From: Chloroflexota bacterium
Lineage (GTDB): Bacteria > Chloroflexota > UBA11872 > UBA12225 > JAJDUF01
Assembly (NCBI GenBank): GCA_022826725.1
Contig: JAJDUF010000013.1
Span: forward strand, 310,001-374,000
DNA: 64,000 nt
Reading direction: 5' to 3'
A model generated the notes under the pieces. That model searched no databases and had not been told where the DNA came from. It worked only from the letters and a program-made list of their open reading frames with translations. The position numbers and the translations under genes were made by a program. This document shows, one piece after another, positions 41,897 through 52,937 of the stretch. Numbering within the stretch: the first letter of the stretch is position 1; every line of letters starts with the position of its first letter.

Positions 41897-41927
41897 GAGG
41901 GGCGGGTGCCTGAAGCACCCGCCCCTC
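41897..41927. terminator. Bidirectional terminator-like hairpin
   Basis: GAGGGGCGGGTGC (41897-41909) and GCACCCGCCCCTC (41915-41927) form a perfect 13-base stem with loop CTGAA. It sits between convergent genes. Read on the minus strand, GTTTATCC follows, so it best fits the VOC gene; the T-run is weak on both sides. Confidence 0.7.
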
Positions 41928-41952
41928 CTGATTCTCTCCCTCTCCGGCACAT

Positions 41953-42723
41953 CTACGCCGGCTCGACCTCGATCACCTCGTCCTGAATGACACTTACGAG
42001 GTGCCCATCGGGGTCGGCAAAGTGGGCGACGGTGCCGACGCCGGGAACGGGCGTCACTGCGCCGACGGTCGTGGCGCCGAGGCTCTGTGCCTTGCTCAGG
42101 GCCGCCCGGACATCATCCACCTGCACGTAGAACGTGAGGTAGTTGGGCGTACCGTTTCCGGTCTGGAAGATGCCGCCATCAATGCCGTCCGTGGCGCCGG
42201 TATGCACTACGCCGTAACCGTGCGGATTGTTGGTATCAACCTGCCAATCGAAGAGCGCCGTATAGAAGCCGTGCAGCCGCTTGGCGTTCGCCGTGCCGAT
42301 CTCCCAGTGGACGACCGGGTTGCCGTCGCGCTCCTCCCGCGCCTGGCTACCGGCCTGCTCGTCCCAGTCCGGCGGCGGCTCGATGAGGCCGATGAGATGA
42401 CCTTCCGGGTCGGTGATCTGGGCGAAGGTGCCCACGTTCGGAATCGGCGTGGGTGGGATGACGGTCTTGGCACCCATACTCTCCGCCTTGCTGAGGGATG
42501 CCCGGAGGTCCTCGACCGACACGTAGAACGTGACGTATGGCGGTGTACTGTCCTCGACATCCATCATGCCACCGTCAATGCCCCGCTTGCCGCCGGTAAA
42601 GACGGCCCGGTAATCCATGAACGACTGCTTCTCGATACGCCAGTCGAACAGGCAGGTGTAGAACCGATGCAACCGCTCGGCGTCGTGCGAGCTTAACTCC
42701 CAGTGAACTACAGCGTTAGCCAT
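41953..42723 (-). CDS. Two-domain VOC (glyoxalase/bleomycin-resistance fold) protein
   Basis: A 256-residue tandem vicinal-oxygen-chelate protein. Each half starts with VVHWELSSHD or VVHWEIGTAN and ends with DPEGHLIGLIEPP or DPDGHLVSVIQDE, the paired beta-alpha-beta modules. These are metal-site or antibiotic-binding folds; the ligands are not assigned. AAGGAGTACCAGC precedes the ATG. Confidence 0.85.
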   Translation of the reverse strand: MANAVVHWELSSHDAERLHRFYTCLFDWRIEKQSFMDYRAVFTGGKRGIDGGMMDVEDSTPPYVTFYVSVEDLRASLSKAESMGAKTVIPPTPIPNVGTFAQITDPEGHLIGLIEPPPDWDEQAGSQAREERDGNPVVHWEIGTANAKRLHGFYTALFDWQVDTNNPHGYGVVHTGATDGIDGGIFQTGNGTPNYLTFYVQVDDVRAALSKAQSLGATTVGAVTPVPGVGTVAHFADPDGHLVSVIQDEVIEVEPA

Positions 42724-43098
42724 GCTGGTACTCCTTATCTCGTCGGTAAGATCGTGGTCTGCTGCCGTGTGCTCGTCCCGGCTTCCTTGTCACATCGCCT
42801 GAATGCGCTGCCTACCCCCTCGTCGGTATGGTCGCGGTCGCAACGAGCGACGGAGGGTCCGGGCCACGCTGCCCCGCCACCGCCCCGGTTGGCTGACGCC
42901 GTTGTCTGCGCTCCCCGCCGCCGCTACGGCCGTCTCTCGTCACTTAGAACGCATGGTCTACATCGGGGTTGCGCGGCGGTGGGCCAGAGGCACATCCGTT
43001 GGTGCAGAGGGGATTAAGGGTGCGGCTTCCCGCGGAATCGAAACGCTGGCGGCGGAGCGATGGTTGCAGGGGTTCTGCGCTGGCGGCGGCCGGCGCGA
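42724..43098. other. 375-base gap without a supported gene
   Basis: Between the VOC gene and mutL. Open frames on the plus strand here have arginine-rich, low-complexity translations and no ribosome-binding site. No promoter with two good boxes, repeat or RNA was found. It may hold the promoter of the VOC gene in a form not recognisable by eye. Confidence 0.6.
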
Positions 43099-44892
43099 TT
43101 AGCGCCAATCGAAGCGCCGCCCGAGGTCATCACCGGCCAGCGCGAGGACGAGGGGCTGACCATGCGGGCAGACCTGGACGGGACCGTCGCCAGTCAAGGC
43201 GGCTAGCCGGTCCAACAAGGTGCGCGCCGCGTCATCGGATAGCGATGTGCCGCGGCGGACGGCGCTGCGGCAGGCGATGTCAACGCACAGCGCACGCTCC
43301 CACGTCTCCCGGTTCGACGTGAGACTCGCCGCCGCCAGCGCGTCGCGGATGGCCGGGCCGAGGCGAGGTACGTCCGCGAGCGTGGGGACGGCGCGCACGG
43401 CAAAGGCATCGGGACCGAACGGCTCGCACACGATACCCAACCTTGCCAGCGCCTCTAGGTGCGTATGCAGGGCCGGCGCGTGCGCCGCACCGACTTGGAG
43501 CACCAGCGGCTCCAGTACGGTTTGCGCCGCCTGTTGACCCCCGGCGGCCGACACGAGCTGCGCGAAGATCGCCTGCTCGTGGGCGCGGTGCTGATCCACC
43601 AGCCAGAGGCCCACCGGCCCCTCCACCACCAAGAGCGTGTCGTGGATTTGGCCCACGAGCCGCGCCGCGCCGAGGTCGCGCCCGCGCACAATCCACTCAC
43701 CCGCCGCGCCGGCCTCCAGCCAGGCCGGGCGCGGCGCGTCCCCGGCCGCCGACGTCGCCATTACCCAACCCGGCTGTCCGTGATCGGGTGATCGCTCGCG
43801 GATGCGCCGGCGGCCCAGGCCGGCCAGCGGCTCCATGTGCGGACCGAGCAGGTGGCTGGCCAGTGCGGCGCCAGCGTCGGCCCGGCCGCCCGCCGGCTCA
43901 ACGGCGGCGTGCGCGGCTTCCCTCAGGAGTGCCGTGGCCCCCTCCCCGTCGTGCAGCCGTACCGTGGCCTTGGTCGGGTGGACGTTCGCGTCGAGGTCGG
44001 CCGGCGGTACCTGGAGGTGCAAAAACAGGAGTGGATGACGACCGCGCGGCAGGAAGTCGCGGTAGCCGGCTTCGATAGCCGCGCGGAGCTGCGGATGGTT
44101 GACCAAGCGACCGTTGACGAACAGCGTCACCTCGCGTCGCGTCGCGTAGGTGCAATGCGGTCCGGCGGCCAAGCCGCTGCATCGCCGGCCGGCCTGGTCC
44201 CGCTGCGGCCCCAGCACCGCCGCTCCCGCCGCCACCACGCCGTATAGCTCGGTTGCCGTAGCTGCCAGGTCGCCGCTGCCGCTGGTAGCCAGCACCGGTC
44301 GACCGTGGGTAGTAAGCGTGAAGGCAACGACCGGATAGCCCAGCGCGTAGCGCCGGACTAGGCGGCTGATCGCCGCATTTTCCGCTGGCGCCGCGACGAG
44401 GGCGGACAGCCGCGCCGGTAAGTCCCGAAACAAGTGACGGGCCGTGACGGTGGTGCCCGGTGCCCGCGCGGCCGGACCGTGCCGGCGCACGCGGCCCTGC
44501 GCGACGACGACCTCGGTAGCCCGCCCGGACGCGGTGGCGCTGATGATGGTCAGGTCGGCGGCGACCGCCACGCTCGCCAGCGCCTCACCTCGGAAGCCCA
44601 ACGTCCGCACTGCCAGCAGATCATCGGCGGCGCCAATCTTGGACGTGCTGTACCGCTCGACGGCTAGCCGCAAGTCGCGGCCGGCGATCCCGCACCCGTC
44701 GTCGGCGACCGTGATGCGCGCGCGTCCGCCACCCTCCACCTCGACAGCGATGCGTCGCGCACCGGCGTCGAGCGCATTGTCCAGCAGCTCGCGCACGACG
44801 GACAACGGGCGCTCGATCACTTCACCGGCGGCAATCCGCGCGGCGACGGCCGGAGGTAGTGTCTGTATCCGTGCCGGCGCAGCGTCCACCAT
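43099..44892 (-). CDS. mutL: DNA mismatch repair protein MutL
   Basis: A 597-residue GHKL ATPase of mismatch repair that couples MutS to strand removal. N-terminal motifs are AAGEVIERPLSVVRELLDNA, DDGCGI and YSTSKI. The C-terminal endonuclease region has DQHRAHEQ, ACRSAVRRG and CPHGQP. The nuclease motif DQHA-x2-E-x4-E is imperfect here: Arg replaces Ala and the final Glu is Ala. It lies 4 bases after mutS on the same strand and is surely co-transcribed. Confidence 0.95.
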   Translation of the reverse strand: MVDAAPARIQTLPPAVAARIAAGEVIERPLSVVRELLDNALDAGARRIAVEVEGGGRARITVADDGCGIAGRDLRLAVERYSTSKIGAADDLLAVRTLGFRGEALASVAVAADLTIISATASGRATEVVVAQGRVRRHGPAARAPGTTVTARHLFRDLPARLSALVAAPAENAAISRLVRRYALGYPVVAFTLTTHGRPVLATSGSGDLAATATELYGVVAAGAAVLGPQRDQAGRRCSGLAAGPHCTYATRREVTLFVNGRLVNHPQLRAAIEAGYRDFLPRGRHPLLFLHLQVPPADLDANVHPTKATVRLHDGEGATALLREAAHAAVEPAGGRADAGAALASHLLGPHMEPLAGLGRRRIRERSPDHGQPGWVMATSAAGDAPRPAWLEAGAAGEWIVRGRDLGAARLVGQIHDTLLVVEGPVGLWLVDQHRAHEQAIFAQLVSAAGGQQAAQTVLEPLVLQVGAAHAPALHTHLEALARLGIVCEPFGPDAFAVRAVPTLADVPRLGPAIRDALAAASLTSNRETWERALCVDIACRSAVRRGTSLSDDAARTLLDRLAALTGDGPVQVCPHGQPLVLALAGDDLGRRFDWR

Positions 44893-44896
44893 GCCA

Positions 44897-47701
44897 CTAT
44901 GTCAAGTCAGCCGCTGGCGCCACCGCTGCCCCTGCCAACCGCCGGGCGCGCTCTTGCCAGGCCGCGAGCACGTTGAGCGCCGCCAGCGGCGTGAGCGCGC
45001 CTACGTCCACCGCCAGCAACTCGTCTACCAGGCCGGTCAAGGCGTCGGAGCCGTCCTCCTGACCGTGCAACGGTAGCTGCCACAGGCGCGGCGCGACAGT
45101 ATGGCCGCCCCCCGTCGTGGCCCCGTTCGTGGGACGCAGGGACACCGCTTCCAACTCGGCCAGCAGTTGGGTGGCACGCGCAATCGTTTCCAGGGGCAGC
45201 CCGGCGAGACGCGCCACCTCGATGCCGTAGCTCCGACCGGCGGCACCGAGCAAGACACGGTGCGGGAAGATCAGCCGGCCCGCTTCCTCGACAACGTCAA
45301 AGCGCTGATTGACCACCCGCGGCAGCATCCGTTCGAGCGCGGTCAGCTCGCGTAAGTGAGTGGCAAAAAGCGTCCGCGAGTGTGTGCCCTCGTGCAACTG
45401 CTCCACCACGGCCCGCGCCAGCGCCAGCCCGTCATACGACCCGGTGCCGCGCCCGATCTCGTCCACGATGACCAGGCTGCGGTCCGTCGCGCGGTGCAGG
45501 ATGCGCGCCGTCTCGGTCATCTCGACCAGGAAGGTGCTGGCGCCGCCAGCGAGATCGTCGTGCGCACCGACGCGAGTGAAGATGCGATCCACCAGCCCGA
45601 TCCGGGCCTTGGTCGCCGGGACAAAGCTCCCGATCTGCGCCAGTAGCACGATCAGGCCCACCTGCCGGAGGTACGTGGACTTGCCGGCCATGTTGGGGCC
45701 GGTCAGGAGGATGATCTGCCGGTCCTCCGCAGCCAGCGTGCAATCGTTGGGCACAAAGTCGCCGGGCGGCAACGCCGCCTCGACGATGGGGTGCCGCCCC
45801 GCTTCGATGTCGAGCGTCTTGTCGGCTACCAAGTCCGGCCGGCAGTAGCCGCGCGCAGCGGCCACGTGGGCCAGCGCCTGCGCCACGTCGAGCACGGCAA
45901 GCGCCCGCGCCGTCCGGCGCAGCGTCGCGGCGTAGCCGGCAACCTGCCGCCGGAGATCATCGAAGAGCTGGCGCTCCAGCGTCGCGATGCGCCCGGACGC
46001 GGCCGCCAGCTCCGCCTCCCGCTCCTTGAGCGCCGGCGTGACGAACCGCTCGGTGTTCGTCAGCGTTTGGCGCCGTTCGTAGTCGCTGGGCACGCCGTGC
46101 GTGCGCTGCGCCGCGCGGGTCAGCTCGACGTAATAGCCGAAGACGCGGTTGTATCCGACTTTGAGCGAGCGGATGCCGGTGCGCTCGCGCTCGACCGCCT
46201 GTAGCTCGGCAATCCAGGTCCGCGCCGCCTCGATGGAGGCGACTACCGCATCAAGGTCGGCGCTATAGGCCGGGCGAAACACCCGCGGGAGTCCGTCGGC
46301 GGCACCGCTGTCCTCGCCGGGGACGCCGGGCGCATCGAGTAGCGCCTTACTGATAAGCGTGGTGACCGCACTGCACGGATCGAGGCGGGCACATACGTCC
46401 ACCAGCTCATCGGCCTCGTCGGCGCTGGGAGGGGGCAGGCTGACCTCGCCCGGCTCCTGGGCGTCGGTTGGCGCGTCCGGTTGCGCCAGAGCGGCTTGTA
46501 CCTCGGCCGCCGCCAGCAGACCGGCCCGTAGGCTCTGGAGCTCACGCGGCAAGGCCGTGCCATGCTGCACGCGGACGATCAGGCGCTCCAGATCGCCGAT
46601 ACGCTCCAGGATCAGCCGCAGTGTGCTCCGCAGCGCCGGCGCCGCGTCGAGCCGCGCTACCGCGTCGAGGCGCCGGTTGAGGGCGGCGGGGTCATCGAGC
46701 GGCGTGAGCAGCCGTTCGCGCAGCAAACGCGATCCCATCGGCGTGACGGTGCCGTCCAGCACCTCCAGCAAGGAGCGGACCCCATGCCCGTCGGCCACAC
46801 TGCGCCGCCGCGACGCCGGCAGCACGTCGAGGTGGCGCAGCGTGGTCCCGTCCAGCGGCACATGCCCCGGTCGGTCGAGACGCACCGGCGCTTGCACCGC
46901 GGATATGAGGGCGGCATTGGTCGTTCGCAGGTAGCTCAAGAGGCTGCCGGTAGCGGCTAGCGCCAGCGTCAGCCGGTCGCAGTCGAACGCGGCGAGAGAC
47001 CGGAGGTCCAGCAGCTCGCATAGCTCGGCCCGGCCGGTACTCGCGTCGAACGCCGCGGTGTCCACAACGGTGAGCGAGGGCTGCACGCCCGGCGCAGTGG
47101 CACGCCCGGATGGACCGTGTCGGCCGGGCAAGTCGGTGCGTGGCGGGAGCAAGCACTCTGCCGGGGCCAGTCTGGCCAGGGCCGCCGCGGCGGCCTCCTC
47201 GCTGCCGACCCCATGCCATTCGCCGAGGCGCAGCGCGCCGGTGCTGACCTCCACGGCCGCGATGCCCCACCCTGGGCGCCGCTGGGGCGCTGCCATGACC
47301 GCTGCCAGGTAGTTGGGCCGCGCTGCCGCCAGCAACTCCGGCTCGGCAACCGTCCCCGGCGAGAGCACCTTTGTCACCTGGCGGTCCACCAGGCCGTGCC
47401 CGGCTTCCGAGACCTGCTCACAGATGGCAACCCGGTGCCCGCGGGCCAGCAGCCGGCGCACATAATGCTTGAGCGCGTGGATCGGCACGCCGGCCATCGG
47501 CACGCGCCCGGAACGACCGAACTCGCGGGAAGTCAGCGTGACGTGGACCGCGCGGGCCAGCACCCGGGCGTCTTCATCGAAAGTCTCGAAGAAATCGCCC
47601 ATTTGGAAGAGGAGTAGTGCCTCCGGGTGCTGCTCCTTGATCGAGAGATATTGCCGACGCGCCGGCGTCTCCCTTGTGCTGGTACGACTCTTGGTTGCCA
47701 C
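44897..47701 (-). CDS. mutS: DNA mismatch repair protein MutS
   Basis: A 934-residue mismatch-recognition ATPase. The mismatch-wedge motif is GDFFETF near residue 37, and the Walker A is TGPNMAGKSTYLRQVG in the C-terminal ABC-type domain, followed by DEIGRGTGSYDGLALARAV. The length is slightly above average. It is the first gene of the mutS-mutL pair and divergent from secA across 196 bases. Confidence 0.96.
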   Translation of the reverse strand: MATKSRTSTRETPARRQYLSIKEQHPEALLLFQMGDFFETFDEDARVLARAVHVTLTSREFGRSGRVPMAGVPIHALKHYVRRLLARGHRVAICEQVSEAGHGLVDRQVTKVLSPGTVAEPELLAAARPNYLAAVMAAPQRRPGWGIAAVEVSTGALRLGEWHGVGSEEAAAAALARLAPAECLLPPRTDLPGRHGPSGRATAPGVQPSLTVVDTAAFDASTGRAELCELLDLRSLAAFDCDRLTLALAATGSLLSYLRTTNAALISAVQAPVRLDRPGHVPLDGTTLRHLDVLPASRRRSVADGHGVRSLLEVLDGTVTPMGSRLLRERLLTPLDDPAALNRRLDAVARLDAAPALRSTLRLILERIGDLERLIVRVQHGTALPRELQSLRAGLLAAAEVQAALAQPDAPTDAQEPGEVSLPPPSADEADELVDVCARLDPCSAVTTLISKALLDAPGVPGEDSGAADGLPRVFRPAYSADLDAVVASIEAARTWIAELQAVERERTGIRSLKVGYNRVFGYYVELTRAAQRTHGVPSDYERRQTLTNTERFVTPALKEREAELAAASGRIATLERQLFDDLRRQVAGYAATLRRTARALAVLDVAQALAHVAAARGYCRPDLVADKTLDIEAGRHPIVEAALPPGDFVPNDCTLAAEDRQIILLTGPNMAGKSTYLRQVGLIVLLAQIGSFVPATKARIGLVDRIFTRVGAHDDLAGGASTFLVEMTETARILHRATDRSLVIVDEIGRGTGSYDGLALARAVVEQLHEGTHSRTLFATHLRELTALERMLPRVVNQRFDVVEEAGRLIFPHRVLLGAAGRSYGIEVARLAGLPLETIARATQLLAELEAVSLRPTNGATTGGGHTVAPRLWQLPLHGQEDGSDALTGLVDELLAVDVGALTPLAALNVLAAWQERARRLAGAAVAPAADLT

Positions 47702-47793
47702 AACGACTCTCCACCGGAGACAGTAGGCGGAATCAACAGGTCACCTGGCGGCGATTGTAGCACGCCCTCCCAGCACCCTGGCGCGGGTGCTTA

Positions 47794-47823
47794 TTGACAC
47801 TGCCCGCCGCCCGGCCGTAGACT
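47794..47823 (+). promoter_or_regulatory. Predicted secA promoter
   Basis: A perfect TTGACA and TAGACT are 18 bases apart. Transcription would start near 47830, 68 bases before the secA ATG. Confidence 0.68.
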
Positions 47824-47897
47824 CGTAGTTGGGTAGTGTTTTGGCCCCACTCTCGCCCTCCCCGTGCTGACGCACACTCAATAGCGAGTAGGCGATC

Positions 47898-50714
<2,817 letters not shown>

Positions 50715-50826
50715 CCTTCCCCCATGAGCGAGTACCCTGACCCGGGTTCTCGGAGCACCGTTGCGCCCACCCCCTCGCCACACTCAGGACAGCAAAGCCA
50801 ACCACACACGTTCGGAGGCAGGAGCG

Positions 50827-51958
50827 ATGACAGCGAGCATGACCGACGTAGGCGCCCGGATCCGTATGCTCGAAGAGCGGCTACAGCACTTCGCGGTGCG
50901 TCTTTGACCTCGCCAGCAAGCGAACCGAGCGAGTGCGCCTAGAAAAGCAGGCCACCGCACCCGACTTCTGGTCCGATGTCGGAGCGGCCCAAGAGATCAT
51001 GCGCCGGCTCTCCGGCCTGCGCGACGAACTGGAGACGTGGGAGCGGCTGGACGGCGAGCAGTCCGAGCTGGCCGAGTTGTACGAGTTGGCCGCAGCGGAG
51101 GAGGATCAACAAGTCGTCGCTGAGATCGCGGCGGACGTGGGGCGGTTGCACGAGCAGTTGGACGCCCTCGAATCCCGGCTCGCGCTCAGTGGCCCCTACG
51201 ACGACCGCACAGCTATCGTCTCCGTTCATGCCGGCGCCGGCGGCACCGAGTCCCAGGACTGGGCGGAGATACTCCTGCGGATGTACTTGCGCTGGGCCGA
51301 GCAGCGACGCTACCGTACCGACGTGCTCGACCGCTCCGACGGTGAAGAGGCCGGTATCAAGAGCGTCACGTTGGCCTGTGCCGGCCGCCACGCTTACGGC
51401 CATCTGAAGGCCGAGCGCGGCGTCCACCGTCTCGTGCGTATCTCCCCCTTCGACACCTCGCGTCGCCGGCACACCTCGTTTGCGCTGGTCGAGGTCGTCC
51501 CCGAACTACCGGACGACCGCACCGTGGTCATTAACGCGGACGACATTGAAGTAGACACTTTCCGGTCGAGCGGAGCCGGCGGCCAGCACGTCAACAAGAC
51601 TTCCTCGGCGGTGCGAATGCGGCACAAGCCGACCGGCATTGTCGTCACGTGCCAGAATGAGCGGTCGCAGTTCCAGAACCGCGACGTTGCCATGCGCCTG
51701 CTACGCGCCAAGCTGTTGGAGCGCAAGCTGCAAGAGCAGGAAGCCGCCCAGGCGAAGCTGCGCGGCGAGCCGGTGTCGGCCGGATGGGGCAACCAAATCC
51801 GCAGCTACGTGCTGCACCCCTACACCATGGTCAAGGACCTGCGGACAAGCGTGGAGACCAGCAACACGCAGGCCGTCCTCGACGGCGACCTCGATGCCTT
51901 CATCGAGGCGTGGCTCCGCAGCCAAATCGGCGCCAACGCCGACACGCCAGCGCGGTAG
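50827..51958 (+). CDS. prfB: Peptide chain release factor 2 with programmed +1 frameshift
   Basis: RF2 (376 residues) reads UGA and UAA stops. The first 26 codons, 50827-50904, end with CTT and an in-frame TGA at 50905-50907. A +1 slip to GAC at 50906 joins them to the remaining 350 codons, which begin [20 protein letters not shown]. The main part has the SPF anticodon-like tripeptide ([10 protein letters not shown]) and GGQ ([10 protein letters not shown]). The ATG follows GGCAGGAGCG. Without the shift only a 26-residue peptide is made, so the gene tunes its own level through stop-codon use. Confidence 0.96.
50902..50908 (+). other. prfB programmed frameshift site CTTTGAC
   Basis: CTT-TGA-C is the classic RF2 slippage site. 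Upstream lies GCGGTGCGT, only a weak version of the AGGGGG Shine-Dalgarno-like spur seen in E. coli. Confidence 0.93.
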
Positions 51959-51985
51959 TACCCCTCCGCGTATCCCTATGCAAGG

Positions 51986-52429
51986 CTAGGGGAGATCAAG
52001 CGCATCGGCCTCGGCCGGCTCCAGCAGGAGCACCCGGGTAGTGCGCTCTTCGAGGAAGAGTGCGAAGTGGGCGAGGATGTCCCGGCCCAAGAGCGAGGGA
52101 ATGGGTGCGAGAGGCGCAGTCGGCTCGAGAATAGTCAGCGTGAGCGGCAACGCAACGGTTTCCAGGTTCAGGACGGCTTCGACGATGCGGGTAGGTGTAG
52201 TGCCGCCTATGCCTGTGCTGCGAGTGCCAGGAAGCAGCGTCGTGAGGTCAACACGAAACCGCCTCGACAGCCTCAGGGCATCCAACGGAGCAAGGATGGT
52301 ACGGTCAGCGCCCGTATCCACCAGAAGTTCTACCTCAAGCCCCTGACCTCGCATAGACGGAAACCGTAAGGACGCCTTCACATACGGGCGGCGTCTTCCT
52401 CCGGCTGCGGAATAGTAGCCGTGAATCAT
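51986..52429 (-). CDS. Retropepsin-like aspartic protease
   Basis: A 147-residue single-domain clan AA protease. The catalytic motif is DTGADRT, after LLV, and the second conserved strand is SLLGRDIL, typical of retroviral-type dimeric proteases. The nearest upstream gene overlaps its start by 4 bases (ATGA), so the two are translationally coupled. No transposon or phage marks are visible. Bacterial relatives process unknown targets; pairing with a small DUF5678-like protein is the main clue to its role. Confidence 0.8.
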   Translation of the reverse strand: MIHGYYSAAGGRRRPYVKASLRFPSMRGQGLEVELLVDTGADRTILAPLDALRLSRRFRVDLTTLLPGTRSTGIGGTTPTRIVEAVLNLETVALPLTLTILEPTAPLAPIPSLLGRDILAHFALFLEERTTRVLLLEPAEADALDLP

Positions 52430-52677
52430 AGAATAAACAGTTCTTCTTTGGTCGTCAGCCGCTTGATGAGGGCTCTTTCGAGCGGTGTGCCTTGCTCCTC
52501 AAGCCGCCTCAGGAGGCGTTCAGCGTCATGATCGGTTCCAGCGACTTGCTCATTGAAGATCGCCACCCACTGCTCCGGGTACCGGTCGAGCAGTTCTGCA
52601 CGGTGGGCCTCATAGTAGTCAATATCCCGCTGGAAACCCTGTAGTCGCTGGAAAACGCTGTCCTGTTCCCGGCTCAT
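52426..52677 (-). CDS. Small DUF5678-like protein
   Basis: An 83-residue protein, MSREQDSVFQRLQG..., with the middle stretch YPEQWVAIFNEQVAGTDHDAERLLRRL that fits the DUF5678 family pattern. The frame runs further upstream to 52830, but GGGAGGTGGGCACG before the ATG at 52677 fixes the start. It ends by overlapping the protease gene. It may be a regulator or substrate of the protease; no function is known. Confidence 0.65.
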   Translation of the reverse strand: MSREQDSVFQRLQGFQRDIDYYEAHRAELLDRYPEQWVAIFNEQVAGTDHDAERLLRRLEEQGTPLERALIKRLTTKEELFIL

Positions 52678-52937
52678 CGTGCCCACCTCCCTACCCAAGC
52701 AAGCCGGCCAGCATACGGACAGTATATTGCATGGCCCGCACGTGAGGACGCCCGCGGTTCGTATCAGTCCGCGCCAGATTTGGACCCAGCGGTCGCCATA
52801 GCAGACTCCGTTCCGTATGCATGGCGTCATTACATTCGCTCCTAAGAGCCTATACAGACGCTGCCCGTGGTAGGAATGCTATAGTAGGTGGGAACCCCTG
52901 TGGTGACGTCCCGCGCGGTAACGGTGAGGTAGCGACT
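52678..52937. promoter_or_regulatory. Gap between the protease pair and the HD-GHKL gene
   Basis: 260 bases between divergent units. A possible plus-strand -10 box TATAGT lies at 52880-52885, 52 bases before the HD-GHKL start, without a good -35 box. No gene or RNA is supported. Confidence 0.3.

Noticed and set aside
42803..43102. A 99-codon plus-strand frame in the mutL gap
   Set aside because: No ribosome-binding site, Arg-rich translation and overlap with the mutL end.
50933..51958. An independent GTG start for prfB
   Set aside because: It would lack the first 35 residues. The in-frame ATG, the CTTTGAC site and the joined protein fit RF2 exactly.
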